From: Parabacteroides timonensis
GTDB taxonomy: Bacteria; Bacteroidota; Bacteroidia; Bacteroidales; Tannerellaceae
Direction: 5' to 3'
DNA: 64,000 nt
Assembly: GCF_900128505.1 (NCBI RefSeq)
Contig: NZ_LT669940.1
Span: 1,418,763-1,482,762, forward strand
Shown piece after piece: positions 40,398 through 49,441 of this stretch (positions are counted from its first letter, which is position 1; each line of letters begins with the position of its first letter). The translations under genes and the position numbers were made by a program. The notes beneath the pieces were generated by a model. It made no database searches. It saw nothing but the letters and a program-made list of their open reading frames with translations, and was not told the DNA's origin.

Positions 40398-41891
40398 ATG
40401 TGCAAAATGAAGCAAATTATAGAGAAACAGAGAGAAACAAAAGTGATAGCGACACCGGATGTTTTAGTGGTAGGTTCAGGGCCTGCTGGTATCGGTGCAG
40501 CAATTGCTTCTGCAAGGATGGGAGCTAAGACTTTATTGGTTGAAAAATATGGTTTTGTCGGTGGTAATATGACTGTGGCAATGGTGAATCCGATGTTTAC
40601 ATTTCATGACATAAACGGCAGGCAGGTAATAAACGGTATTGCCGGAGAGTTTGTTTCCCGTATGGTGGCAGATGGTGTTTCTGCCGGACATGTCACAGAT
40701 ATGACATTCGATAATGCGTCGATGACTCCTTTTGATCCAGAAGGATGTAAGGTACTTCTCTTTAAAATGTTGGAAGAGGCTGGCGTTCAGATTCTACTGC
40801 ATAGCCTGGTTGTTGGAGCGCAGGTGGAGAAAGGGAAAGTATCGGCCGTTATTATTGAAAGCAAATCGGGTAGAGAGGCGATTTGTCCCCGTTATGTTAT
40901 CGACTGTTCAGCGGATGCAGATGTTGCCGTTAGTGCGGGTGCCGATTATATTGCCGGGAGAAAAGAAGATGGAGCGATGCAACCGGCAACTCTCTATTTT
41001 AGAATAGGTGGGGTCGATAATCTCGATTTACGTCGGTGGATGAAAGAAAATCGAAATCTGTTGAAAGACGATCCGACTGACGAAGAAATCGATAGTCAGA
41101 AAGCAATGGCTTTCTTAGGTTTGAATGAACTGATAAAAAAAGCTGTAGAAACAGGTGAACTGGATGATGAGGTCGCTCCACGGATTTTGATGTATGAATT
41201 ACCCCACGGACAATTTTCGGTGAATACGACTCGGTTACAAAATGTCGATGGAACTAATACTGCAGATCTGACGCGTGCGGAAGTGCTGCTTCGTAAACAA
41301 GTAATACAAATATTCCATTTCCTTAAAAGACATATAGGAGGTTTTGAAAACTCTTTCATTATCGATTCGGGAATACAAGTAGGAATAAGAGAAACCCGGC
41401 ATATCGTAGGTGATTATACTTTATCCGAAAATGATATTTTAAATGGTACGGCTTTTTATGATGGCATCGCTTGTGGAACTTTTGCAATCGATATTCATCC
41501 TCCTTATGGAAAACAACAGATTTTTACAGGTTCCGGAAAAGTCGTTTATGAGATTCCGTATCGTTGTTTATTGCCGGTCGGGCTTGATAATTTATTAGTG
41601 GCAGGCCGTTGTATTTCTGCTACGCATATTGCATTTGGTTCTATAAGAGTTATGGCTACTTGTATGGCTATGGGACAGGGAGCCGGGGTTGCGGCTGCTC
41701 TGATCGCTCAAAAGGGAATCTCTACACGTGAAATAGATACAACTGAATTGAGACAGGAATTATTAAGGGAGAAGCAGTATCTTCTGAATGGAGAGCAGGA
41801 GGATAGTATAAACGAGGCTTTGATTCTGAAACGGAAAAATAGTAATGGGAAAAATGCCGGTCATTATAATCCCTTTTTAAAACGGGAATAA
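40398..41891 (+). CDS. FAD-dependent oxidoreductase (FAD_oxidored family) of the PUL
   Basis: 497 residues. The N-terminal FAD Rossmann motif is GSGPAGIGAAIASARMGAK (27-45). VDCSADADVAVSAGADY-type dimer motif (as VIDCSADADVAV) and the C-terminal FAD block LLVAGRCISATHIAFGSIRVM and MGQGAGVAAAL fit the PF12831 family seen near glycan loci. There is no signal peptide, so it is cytoplasmic. Substrate is unknown; oxidation of a sugar or an aglycone released by the PUL is plausible. It ends 3 bases before the MFS gene, so the two are coupled. Confidence 0.85.
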   Translation: MCKMKQIIEKQRETKVIATPDVLVVGSGPAGIGAAIASARMGAKTLLVEKYGFVGGNMTVAMVNPMFTFHDINGRQVINGIAGEFVSRMVADGVSAGHVTDMTFDNASMTPFDPEGCKVLLFKMLEEAGVQILLHSLVVGAQVEKGKVSAVIIESKSGREAICPRYVIDCSADADVAVSAGADYIAGRKEDGAMQPATLYFRIGGVDNLDLRRWMKENRNLLKDDPTDEEIDSQKAMAFLGLNELIKKAVETGELDDEVAPRILMYELPHGQFSVNTTRLQNVDGTNTADLTRAEVLLRKQVIQIFHFLKRHIGGFENSFIIDSGIQVGIRETRHIVGDYTLSENDILNGTAFYDGIACGTFAIDIHPPYGKQQIFTGSGKVVYEIPYRCLLPVGLDNLLVAGRCISATHIAFGSIRVMATCMAMGQGAGVAAALIAQKGISTREIDTTELRQELLREKQYLLNGEQEDSINEALILKRKNSNGKNAGHYNPFLKRE

Positions 41892-41894
41892 GAG

Positions 41895-43175
41895 ATGGGA
41901 GAGGTTATAAGAATAAAAAATGTCCGGTGGAGAATAGCTGTATTGCTATGTTTGGTTTCAGGTTTAAACTGCTTGGACAGGAATACCTTGGCAATTCTGG
42001 CTTCTACAATACAAAATGATCTTCATTGGACGGATGCTGATTATGCAAATATCACTGCTGTATTTGTGTTTAGCTATACGTTGATGTATGCATGCAGTGG
42101 CAGGGTTATCGACCGGATTGGAACCAGGAAAGGGTTTGCCATATTTGCCGGCGGTTGGTCTTTGGTCAGTATGTTACATGCCTTTGCCGGATCTATTACT
42201 CAGTTTGCTATTGTTCGCTTTTTACTAGGAATTACTGAATCCGCTAATTTCCCGGCAGGAGTTAAAGCTTGTAGTGAATGGTTTCCTCTGAAAGAGCGTG
42301 CTTTAGCCATTGGGTTATTTAATGCAGGAACGGCTATCGGGGCTGCATTGGCTGTTCCGATCGTCTCTTTTCTGGCGTTTCATTTTGGATGGCGACTATC
42401 TTTTATAGTGACGGGGTTCTTAGGTTTTATCTGGTTGTTTTTCTGGTTGAAATATTATCATTTGCCTCAGAAACATCCGGATATTTCAGAAGAAGAAAAG
42501 AATTTGATTTTATCTGGTGATGAAAGTGCGGAATCGGGGGAACAGGCTAAAGTCAGCCTCAGAGATTTATTGGCGAGGAAGGCTACTTGGGGATGTTTTT
42601 CAGCCCGTATATTCATCGATCCGGTAACTTATTTCTTATTGTTCTGGATTCCAAAATATTTGCAGGATGTACAGGGATTCTCCTTAACCGAATTGGGTGT
42701 GACTGCCTGGTTGCCTTATACTGCTATGGGGATTGGTACCATATTAGGAGGAGTATTACCTAAACTTTTGATTGATAAATATAATTGGTCGTTGAATAAA
42801 GCCAGAAAGACTGTGATGTTTATTGCATCTTTGCTTATACCTGTGTTGTGTTATTTATTATTTTCCGGAGCTACGCCTTTTATTGCTATAGGTTTGATAT
42901 CCGGTATAATGCTGGCTCATGGCCTGTGGGCGAATATAACTATTCCTTCCGAGATCTATCCTAAAAGCGTACAGGCGACTATCACTGGTATAGGAGGCAC
43001 ATTGGGAGGAATAACGAGCGTGGTCTCTCAGAAAATAATAGGAGTGACTATCGGCGTTTACTCTTATTTACCAATCTTTATTTATATAGGTGCTGCTTAT
43101 ATGGTCAGTTATATATTGGTCTCTCTTCTGGTAGGTCGATTAGGAGAAATAAAACAATTTAAAAATGTTGAATAG
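41895..43175 (+). CDS. MFS transporter (ACS family, hexuronate/sugar-acid type)
   Basis: 426 residues with 12 predicted membrane helices. The ACS-family start is clear (SGLNCLDRNTLAILASTIQNDL) together with loop 2-3 (GRVIDRIGTRKG) and RFLLGITESANFPAGVKACSEWFP, as in ExuT-type carriers of hexuronates and other organic acids. It should bring the PUL product across the inner membrane. It is tightly packed between the FAD oxidoreductase (3-base gap) and GH51 (15-base gap). The acidic-sugar preference is a family-level inference. Confidence 0.9.
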   Translation: MGEVIRIKNVRWRIAVLLCLVSGLNCLDRNTLAILASTIQNDLHWTDADYANITAVFVFSYTLMYACSGRVIDRIGTRKGFAIFAGGWSLVSMLHAFAGSITQFAIVRFLLGITESANFPAGVKACSEWFPLKERALAIGLFNAGTAIGAALAVPIVSFLAFHFGWRLSFIVTGFLGFIWLFFWLKYYHLPQKHPDISEEEKNLILSGDESAESGEQAKVSLRDLLARKATWGCFSARIFIDPVTYFLLFWIPKYLQDVQGFSLTELGVTAWLPYTAMGIGTILGGVLPKLLIDKYNWSLNKARKTVMFIASLLIPVLCYLLFSGATPFIAIGLISGIMLAHGLWANITIPSEIYPKSVQATITGIGGTLGGITSVVSQKIIGVTIGVYSYLPIFIYIGAAYMVSYILVSLLVGRLGEIKQFKNVE

Positions 43176-43190
43176 TTTAAGAATAAAAAT

Positions 43191-44780
43191 ATGAAAGTAG
43201 AAAGAAGTTTATTAGTTATACTGTGTGTGTTATTGTTCGGTTTTACATCTTTTGTGTCAGGACAGAGTGTCGTTCATATTTCGATACCGGATCGACTAGA
43301 GGCCATCGATCCAATGATTTATGGTCAGATGCTGGAAGATTGTAACGATAGTGTGATTTATGGGGGATTGATCAGGGGAGACGGTACTGAGCATCCTGTC
43401 GTGAACGAACTGCTGAAACCTCTTAATATGCCGATTGTTCGCTGGCCGGCGGGAACTTATATACATGAATATAATTGGGAAAATGGAATTGGTCCAAAAG
43501 AAAGTAGACCGACTGTCGATTGTATTTGCTGGGGTGGACAAGATACGAATATATTTGGGACGGATGAGTTTCTTCAATGGTGTAAAAAAATAGGGACGGT
43601 CCCTTATATTAATTTTAATATGAGTAATAATCCTAAATATGCCGGTTCATTGGGAGATGCATTAAACTGGCTCGAATATGTCAATGGAGCTGAAAATACG
43701 GCCTATGGAATGAAGCGGGTTCAAAATGGGCATGCACGGGCGTATGATGTGAAGTACTGGTGTATTGGAAATGAAAATTATGGTCCCTATGGAGTACATA
43801 AAGCGGAAACTGCGGAGGTCTATTCTGAGAAGTTGTATAAGTGGGCAAAAACAATCCGTGGTCTTTATCCTGATTTGAAGTTGCTTGGAGTTGGTCATTT
43901 ATATGGTTGGAACGATACGGTTCTTTCTAAGAACGGAGCTTTAATTGATTTTTTGACATTACATTATTATATGGGAGCTCGGATGAAGGATGATGTTCTT
44001 ATCGATCCGTTATATACGATCTTTGCTCCTGCAAAGGTTGAGGCAAATATAAAGAGAAGTGCAGAATTATTAAATGAGGAAAACCGACGTTTGGGGAGAA
44101 CTGGTAAACCAATACGATTCAGTATCGATGAATGGAATAATAGGCATGCTGTTTATGATGGAGTGAAGTTTGGCTTTACAAGAAAAGACAACAGGAGATT
44201 ATTCGACGTTACAACTGTTGCCGGAATGCTGAATGTTTTCATCAGACAAAGTCCTGTTGTCGGGATGGCAAATTATATATTTCCGGTGAACGGACATGGT
44301 CTGATTAAAACCTCAGGTGATGACGATGCTTATAAAACGCCTGTTTATTATGTGTTTGAATTGTATCGACGCTATATGGTTGGAGAGAAGATCAATGTAG
44401 AAGTTGATGGACCGGGATTATCGCTTCCGTTAGGAAGGTTAAGAGTAGAGGGAGATATGAATAGTGACGTGAATGGAGAAACACAAGAACTGAAATTTAT
44501 TGATGGTGCTGCGGTTTTAACGAAAGACGGAAATATAAATATAGCTTTAATAAATCGTTCTCATGAAAGCGGGCAAAAGGTTCGTTTAAATGTTCCTGAA
44601 GGATATTATGTGAAGAATATATGGAAACTTGAAGCGGACAATATTAATGCAGCGAATTCAAGTAATGACAGAAATCGGATTGTACCTGAGAAGAAAGAAT
44701 TTAGTTCTAAAAAGTCTCAGATAGATTTAGGTATATCTCCTTGTGGTTTTTCTTTGATACAATATTCAAAAGAAAAATAA
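43191..44780 (+). CDS. GH51-family alpha-L-arabinofuranosidase-like glycoside hydrolase
   Basis: 529 residues with a signal peptide (about 1-24, ending VSGQ). It is a clan GH-A TIM barrel with the GH51 catalytic pair: acid/base E195 in CIGNEN and nucleophile E314 in SIDEWN. RWPAGTY (85-91) corresponds to the RWPGGN block of the family. A C-terminal beta-sandwich (about 400-529) completes the fold. It would release terminal arabinofuranose or a similar furanose in the periplasm. It is the only hydrolase of the PUL, so the imported substrate must be a short, nearly finished oligosaccharide or glycoside. It is shorter than many GH51 enzymes, lacking an N-terminal CBM. Confidence 0.88.
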   Translation: MKVERSLLVILCVLLFGFTSFVSGQSVVHISIPDRLEAIDPMIYGQMLEDCNDSVIYGGLIRGDGTEHPVVNELLKPLNMPIVRWPAGTYIHEYNWENGIGPKESRPTVDCICWGGQDTNIFGTDEFLQWCKKIGTVPYINFNMSNNPKYAGSLGDALNWLEYVNGAENTAYGMKRVQNGHARAYDVKYWCIGNENYGPYGVHKAETAEVYSEKLYKWAKTIRGLYPDLKLLGVGHLYGWNDTVLSKNGALIDFLTLHYYMGARMKDDVLIDPLYTIFAPAKVEANIKRSAELLNEENRRLGRTGKPIRFSIDEWNNRHAVYDGVKFGFTRKDNRRLFDVTTVAGMLNVFIRQSPVVGMANYIFPVNGHGLIKTSGDDDAYKTPVYYVFELYRRYMVGEKINVEVDGPGLSLPLGRLRVEGDMNSDVNGETQELKFIDGAAVLTKDGNINIALINRSHESGQKVRLNVPEGYYVKNIWKLEADNINAANSSNDRNRIVPEKKEFSSKKSQIDLGISPCGFSLIQYSKEK

Positions 44781-44782
44781 CC

Positions 44783-44826
44783 AATAAGGCCATTGTCTCT
44801 GTAGTAAGGAAGACAATGGCCTTATT
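44783..44826. terminator. Bidirectional terminator after the PUL
   Basis: Perfect 16-bp stem AATAAGGCCATTGTCT/AGACAATGGCCTTATT with a 12-base loop. T/A runs on each side serve both the GH51 gene and the convergent gene at 44826. Confidence 0.85.
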
Positions 44827-45401
44827 TATAGCATTTCTAAATCTTCGAACATTTTCCTGTAAACCGCTGCTTTCTCTTCCAATGGTTTGGGATAAGCGCG
44901 GGAAGAAGAAGGCATGCGATATAATCTGAATACTCTACTTAGTAAAGTGAACGTAGAAAAGGAACCGACCTTCGGTTCTTCGGTAGGAGGTAATACGGAT
45001 AAAAGTGTATCCATCGCCTTTTGGCCGGTTACGACAATTGCTTTACACTCCGGAATCTGCGACAAGACTTCTTCCGGATCGATCGGTTTGATAACTTGCA
45101 GGAAGTTGTCGGAAGCATTGTTCTTCAGACGGATGATCTCGATAGCCGTATCACCGATGCCGATACCTTTTTCCTTACAAAACAGTTTGGCCTTTTCTTC
45201 ACTGAAAGCTTTCTTTGTCTCCAGGAAATACTCTTTATTATTATAAAATAGTAGTCCCAGGATACGCCACATATCGTTCTGGATATTCGGATAGTAGAAG
45301 TTCATCGACCAACGTTGCATGGGAGGTGGGAAGCTACCCAGCATAAGCAGTTTAGTCTGTTCGGGTAGAAAGAACCCTAGCGGATGTAATTCTGATACCA
45401 T
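44826..45401 (-). CDS. Uracil-DNA glycosylase superfamily protein
   Basis: 191 residues. The N-terminal LLMLGSFPPPMQRWSMNFYY followed by PNIQNDMWRILG matches the GSFP/NxFW layout of the UDG superfamily's MUG-like members, and IVVTGQKAMDTLL is a typical middle strand-helix. It probably removes a damaged or mismatched base, or represents a non-catalytic relative. It is cytoplasmic. Its stop overlaps the terminator stem of the convergent PUL. Confidence 0.75.
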   Translation of the reverse strand: MVSELHPLGFFLPEQTKLLMLGSFPPPMQRWSMNFYYPNIQNDMWRILGLLFYNNKEYFLETKKAFSEEKAKLFCKEKGIGIGDTAIEIIRLKNNASDNFLQVIKPIDPEEVLSQIPECKAIVVTGQKAMDTLLSVLPPTEEPKVGSFSTFTLLSRVFRLYRMPSSSRAYPKPLEEKAAVYRKMFEDLEML

Positions 45402-45414
45402 TGGCTTTTGTTAT

Positions 45415-45764
45415 TTATCTTTTTATTGTCTGTTGTTTTTTACTGTGCATTTCTTCGGCAAAAGCATCGTATCCGATGGCTTGTATTCTTCTGATACAGG
45501 CAGCACGATCCGAACGGAAAAGAACAGCGAAAACCTTTCCTATGAAGTTGTTGAACATCTTGCATTCCTCAATGGAACTGATCGTACAGTCCGCACAACT
45601 CTTATAGTTATGCTCGATATTGCAAGACCGTATTTTGCACCATGCTGCTTTTGTATTCGACTTGCATCCGGGACATTGTTTTTTACAAATTTACGGCAGG
45701 CTCCGCAATATAATCCGCAAGCTGCAACATAGTCTGCACTGGGTTGATAGGTAAGATTTTCCAT
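45415..45764 (-). pseudogene. DUF3795 protein gene with a -1 frameshift at A-AAA-AAC
   Basis: From the ATG at 45764 the first 28 codons give the DUF3795 start (ADYVAACGLYCGACRKFVKN). The rest of the family, with paired cysteines (CPGC, WCKIRSC and SCADC), continues in the -1 frame to TAA at 45415-45417, giving about 116 residues in total. Without the shift the product ends after 74 residues of unrelated sequence. The shift point is the heptamer A-AAA-AAC (45678-45684, minus strand), which is in the correct phase for a programmed -1 slip. A simple indel in the A run or a sequencing error is equally possible. DUF3795 proteins are small, Cys-rich and probably zinc-binding, with unknown function. 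Confidence 0.8.
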
Positions 45765-45785
45765 TCGAAAAGTAAATTAAGATGA

Positions 45786-46100
45786 TTATTTGTCTTTTAC
45801 AGAGATACCGATCATAACGGTTGTTCCGTCAATATTATTCCATACGGAATGGGGAATACTTCCTTTTACCAGAAACGACTCGTTGGCATTCAGTATTTTT
45901 ACTTCGCTGCCCAGCTCGATACGTGCCTGCCCACTGGTCACAATAAACAGATGGTTATGTTCGTGTGTATGCAATGAAGTAGGCCCACCACCTCCTTTTT
46001 CCAGATAAGCAATGGAACCGTCGATAATTTCCCCGCAATCAGCAAATAGCTTCTTTGCCAGGAAATGAATATGATCGGGAGGGGTGATGAACTCTTTCAT
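45786..46100 (-). CDS. Small cupin-domain protein
   Basis: 104 residues forming one conserved cupin barrel. The metal-binding motif 1 is around THEHNHLFIVTSGQARIELG, with three His, and motif 2 around ESFLVKGSIPHSVWN. It may bind a sugar or small effector, or have isomerase or dioxygenase activity; the substrate is unreadable. It ends 21 bases from the DUF3795 gene and begins 4 bases after the ArsC-like gene, suggesting cotranscription. Confidence 0.82.
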   Translation of the reverse strand: MKEFITPPDHIHFLAKKLFADCGEIIDGSIAYLEKGGGGPTSLHTHEHNHLFIVTSGQARIELGSEVKILNANESFLVKGSIPHSVWNNIDGTTVMIGISVKDK

Positions 46101-46104
46101 AGGA

Positions 46105-46470
46105 CTATTTTACTAAATCTTCCCATTCGCCGGGTTTAAAACCAACCAGTACCTGATTTTCGTTTACCAGTAATGGGCGTTTAATCAATTTCCCATCGGA
46201 TGCCAGCAATTCAATCTGTTCTTGGTCGCTCATGGAAGGCAGTTTGTCTTTCAGTTGCATCGCTTTATATACCAGACCGCTAGTATTGAAGAAGCTTTTC
46301 AAAGGAAGCTTGCTCCGTTCAATCCATTCAGTCAACTCTTCAACAGAAGGATTCTGGTCGATTATATGACGATCATCATAGGATACCTTATGTTCATCAA
46401 GCCACTTTTTTGCGTTCCGGCAAGTACTGCATTTGGGATATTCTAAAAAAAGATATTTCATATCATTCAA
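46105..46470 (-). CDS. ArsC/Spx-family (YffB-like) thioredoxin-fold protein
   Basis: 121 residues (in-frame ATG at 46461 is an alternative and removes three residues). The CSTC motif (14-17, PKCSTCRNAKKWL) and the later KLIKRPLLV block with the family Arg are diagnostic for ArsC/Spx proteins. True arsenate reductases have C-x5-R. This C-x-x-C form points to the Spx/MgsR/YffB branch, acting as a redox sensor or thiol reductase. It lies 3 bases after the gene upstream. Confidence 0.82.
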   Translation of the reverse strand: MNDMKYLFLEYPKCSTCRNAKKWLDEHKVSYDDRHIIDQNPSVEELTEWIERSKLPLKSFFNTSGLVYKAMQLKDKLPSMSDQEQIELLASDGKLIKRPLLVNENQVLVGFKPGEWEDLVK

Positions 46471-46473
46471 TCT

Positions 46474-47109
46474 TTATTTGTCTTTCTTGCGTTGGTTCTT
46501 TGCATCTTCTTTGGCGAGAAGGACAACGTTGTAAACAAAATCAGTCATCCATTCTTCCGAGTAACCAAGTGTTTCTTTGTATTTACGAATACTCCAAGCT
46601 GTTTTTTGTACGCTAACCTCTTTCCATTCCGAACGGGTTACGATCTCGTGGATTGTTTTAGCTGTCTGGTTGTATAATAGCTTTTTTACCAGCATGGAGA
46701 AACGGAACTTCCACTTCATCAGGTTGTCTAACAAAGAAAATAGGTCATTGCAGAAACCCTGGAACAGGAAAAAGTACGATTTGATATCGTTTTGCGATTT
46801 ACAGTTCTTTTTAACCGATGCCTCAATCTCTTTAAAGAAGCTTTCTTTCATGCCGTAGTCTTGCATCAGGATTTTACGGACACGTGATTTTTCGGCGATA
46901 CCCGGTTTGTTATTTTGTGTTGGGATTTTCAACATCCGTTTGAATAGCGCCATATCCGATAGCATATTGATGTTGGTTATACCCAGTTGTACAGCCATTA
47001 CTGCCTGATAATAAACGCGGATCAGAGAAACGAACTCTTCAACGGAGCCCTTTGAGGAAGCTTCTGTTTCTTCTTTCTCTTTCTTAAAAAGTCTAGAAAT
47101 TATGTTCAT
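46474..47109 (-). CDS. Conserved hypothetical helical protein
   Basis: 211 residues, no signal peptide or membrane helix, basic and rich in Lys and aromatic residues, mostly predicted helix (EEFVSLIRVYYQAVMAVQLG and SYFFLFQGFCNDLFSLLDNL). The N-terminal KKEKEETEASSKG stretch looks flexible. I do not recognise a family. It is the first gene of a tight minus-strand group with the Spx-like and cupin genes, and a -7 box is found at 47138-47145. Confidence 0.65.
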   Translation of the reverse strand: MNIISRLFKKEKEETEASSKGSVEEFVSLIRVYYQAVMAVQLGITNINMLSDMALFKRMLKIPTQNNKPGIAEKSRVRKILMQDYGMKESFFKEIEASVKKNCKSQNDIKSYFFLFQGFCNDLFSLLDNLMKWKFRFSMLVKKLLYNQTAKTIHEIVTRSEWKEVSVQKTAWSIRKYKETLGYSEEWMTDFVYNVVLLAKEDAKNQRKKDK

Positions 47110-47130
47110 GTGTATTTGTTATAAATAATT

Positions 47131-47162
47131 ACGGGGACAAATATAGTAAAACTTGTCCCCGT
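47131..47162 (-). promoter_or_regulatory. Hairpin enclosing a -7 box
   Basis: Perfect 10-bp stem ACGGGGACAA/TTGTCCCCGT. Its minus-strand loop and stem edge contain TATATTTG (47138-47145), a good -7 box for the gene starting at 47109. The same hairpin follows the MgtC stop by 10 bases and may end the NhaD-MgtC transcript. Confidence 0.6.
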
Positions 47163-47172
47163 TTCAGTAATT

Positions 47173-47835
47173 CTATTCAATTCTCTCGACTGTTATTTCC
47201 GGAAACTCTTCCATAAACAGGAGTAATTTGTTGTCATCCATACTTTTTTTCGCTTTTATGACTATTGTAACGATGTAAGTGTCGGCATTCGAATGATTGA
47301 CTTTTTCCATTTGATAGGAGACGAGCATATAGCCTCTGTCACTCAGCACCCGGGTAACCTTTTGTATAATGTCTTTCTCGGTGGTCGAAAAGATGATCAT
47401 CGAGCTTTTCATCCCCAGACTTTTAAAGATGAAACTTAATAGCTCCAGGCCGATTAAAGTCAATATTGTCGCTGCTACACCGACACCATACATCCCGGCT
47501 CCGATGGCCAGTCCAATCCCGGCGGTAGCCCAGATACCCGCGGCTGTTGTCAGTCCGCGAACAAACTGTTTCTGAATAATAATCGTTCCTGCACCGATAA
47601 AACCGATGCCACTTACCACCTGCGCCGCAACACGGCTGGGATCGAGGGAAACACTGTTTTCCTGTATGATTTGCTGGAAACCATACTGAGATACAATCAT
47701 GATGAGAGCACTACCTAATGAAACCAGGAAATGAGTACGATATCCGGCTTCTTTTGCCCTGTATTCCCGGTCGAGACCAACTACAGCTCCCAGAAGACCT
47801 GCGATAAATAATCTAAGTATGAAATCCCATAACAT
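47173..47835 (-). CDS. MgtC/SapB family membrane protein
   Basis: 220 residues. Four or five N-terminal membrane helices carry the family signature GAVVGLDREYRAKEAGYRTH (about 16-35), with Arg and Glu typical of MgtC/SapB, followed by GIGFIGAGTII. A C-terminal ACT-like cytoplasmic domain (about 145-220) follows. MgtC proteins act in Mg2+ limitation and regulate F-type ATPase in pathogens; in commensals the role is less clear. It is 19 bases downstream of the NhaD gene and cotranscribed, hinting at a shared ion-homeostasis role. Confidence 0.9.
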   Translation of the reverse strand: MLWDFILRLFIAGLLGAVVGLDREYRAKEAGYRTHFLVSLGSALIMIVSQYGFQQIIQENSVSLDPSRVAAQVVSGIGFIGAGTIIIQKQFVRGLTTAAGIWATAGIGLAIGAGMYGVGVAATILTLIGLELLSFIFKSLGMKSSMIIFSTTEKDIIQKVTRVLSDRGYMLVSYQMEKVNHSNADTYIVTIVIKAKKSMDDNKLLLFMEEFPEITVERIE

Positions 47836-47854
47836 AATTGTATCCTCCTTTTGT

Positions 47855-49285
47855 TTATAATCCCAGTACTACGTTCTGGATAATATAGACTCCGGCCCCT
47901 GCCAGATATCCAAGGAGTGCAAGTAACGAAATATTTTTGAGATACCAAATGAAATTGATGCGTTCCAGCCCCATAACTACAACTCCGGCAGCAGATCCGA
48001 TGATCAGCATACTACCTCCAACACCGGCACAATAGGCTAAGAATTGCCAGAAGATGCCATCTTGAACGAAGTTTGCCATATAAACAGGATCGGCAGCAGA
48101 TGCAATCATAGCTTCTGTTGCTACCGGATACATACCGATTGCACCGGCAACCAAAGGAACATTATCGACGATAGCAGATAAGGTTCCGATAATCAGGTTT
48201 ACAGCATATACATTACCTACTGTATCATCCAGCCATAAAGCGAAATTGGAGAGAACACCACTACAACGCAAGGCGTCTACAGCCAATAGAATTCCAAGAA
48301 AGAATAATAAAGTTGCTCCGTCTATCCGGCGAACTATTTTTGATAAACGGAGTTTTATATCTTCGTTTACGATATTCCGTTTATACATTAATTCTGTATA
48401 TATCCACAAAATGCCGACACCCATCAGAATACCCATGAATGGAGGCAGATGGGTGACTGTCTTGAATATAGGTACGAATACAAGGCAGAAAACGCCAAGA
48501 ATTAGTATCGAAAGTTTTTCTTTATTCTTCAGTTCTTTGAGGAGTTCATCATTCTCATTGTCAGTAAATGCGTCGGGAGGTGTTACCTTTCCGTGCAGGA
48601 AGCGCATCATGATCAATACAGGCACTGCTGCTGAAACCAAGCTCGGCAGGATGAGGTGAGGAATGGTTGAGGATGAAGATATATTACCTCTAACCCATAA
48701 CATGATCGTAGTTACATCGCCGATTGGAGACCAGGCGCCACCACTGTTGGCTGCAATAATAATGACGCTACCAAACACCCAACGTTCTTTGTAGTTGCCT
48801 AATAATTTTCGCATCAACATAACCATAACGATTGAAGTAGTCAGGTTATCAAGTATGGCAGACATGAAAAATGTTATACAGGCAACTAATACCAGTAACT
48901 TTTTTTTCTGGTTTGTCTTAATGCGGTTTGTGATGAACATGAACCCTCCGTGGGCATCGATCAGTTCAACGGTAATCATTGCTCCGATCAGGAAGATCAG
49001 TGTTTCTGCAATTTCACCGATACTATCCAATATCTGGTGTTCGACGACAAAGCGGGTACTTTGTTCCACGAAAGGGAGAGCTGCTATGCCAGGATGCGAA
49101 TCCAGGAACTCTTTAAAGGCTTCGGCAGAAGCTATAGGAATAAGATCGGGTGCCCCGAAGGTATATAAAACCCAAAGTATAGTTCCGGTGAGTAGGGCCG
49201 TTCCGGCTTTGTTTACTTTCAGTGGATGTTCTAAAGCTATACATAGATATCCAACTAAAAAAACCAAAATCATCACTGTTAACAT
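47855..49285 (-). CDS. nhaD: NhaD-type Na+/H+ antiporter
   Basis: 476 residues with about 12 membrane helices of the ion-transporter (IT) superfamily. Diagnostic stretches are FLIGAMITVELIDAHGGF, SAILDNLTTSIVMVMLMRKL (conserved DNLTT) and NSGGAWSPIGDVTTIMLW. They match NhaD antiporters of Vibrio and chloroplasts. It exports Na+ in exchange for H+ in the inner membrane. It heads a two-gene operon with mgtC, and a -7 box is found 42 bases upstream. Confidence 0.92.
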   Translation of the reverse strand: MLTVMILVFLVGYLCIALEHPLKVNKAGTALLTGTILWVLYTFGAPDLIPIASAEAFKEFLDSHPGIAALPFVEQSTRFVVEHQILDSIGEIAETLIFLIGAMITVELIDAHGGFMFITNRIKTNQKKKLLVLVACITFFMSAILDNLTTSIVMVMLMRKLLGNYKERWVFGSVIIIAANSGGAWSPIGDVTTIMLWVRGNISSSSTIPHLILPSLVSAAVPVLIMMRFLHGKVTPPDAFTDNENDELLKELKNKEKLSILILGVFCLVFVPIFKTVTHLPPFMGILMGVGILWIYTELMYKRNIVNEDIKLRLSKIVRRIDGATLLFFLGILLAVDALRCSGVLSNFALWLDDTVGNVYAVNLIIGTLSAIVDNVPLVAGAIGMYPVATEAMIASAADPVYMANFVQDGIFWQFLAYCAGVGGSMLIIGSAAGVVVMGLERINFIWYLKNISLLALLGYLAGAGVYIIQNVVLGL

Positions 49286-49326
49286 GGCTGTTTTCTCTTT
49301 TTCTTTTTAAATTTAGTTAATAGTCG

Positions 49327-49334
49327 CAAAAGTA
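49327..49334 (-). promoter_or_regulatory. -7 box TACTTTTG for the nhaD-mgtC operon
   Basis: Fits TAnnTTTG on the minus strand, 42 bases before the nhaD ATG. Confidence 0.5.
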
Positions 49335-49441
49335 AGAATAATATAGGATTAACACTCATTTTTAATGAAATGTTTTCAGCTATGAAAACTATTCTTTAAT
49401 AAATATGAATATGGATAGGAAAGTATATTGCTTTATTATAT

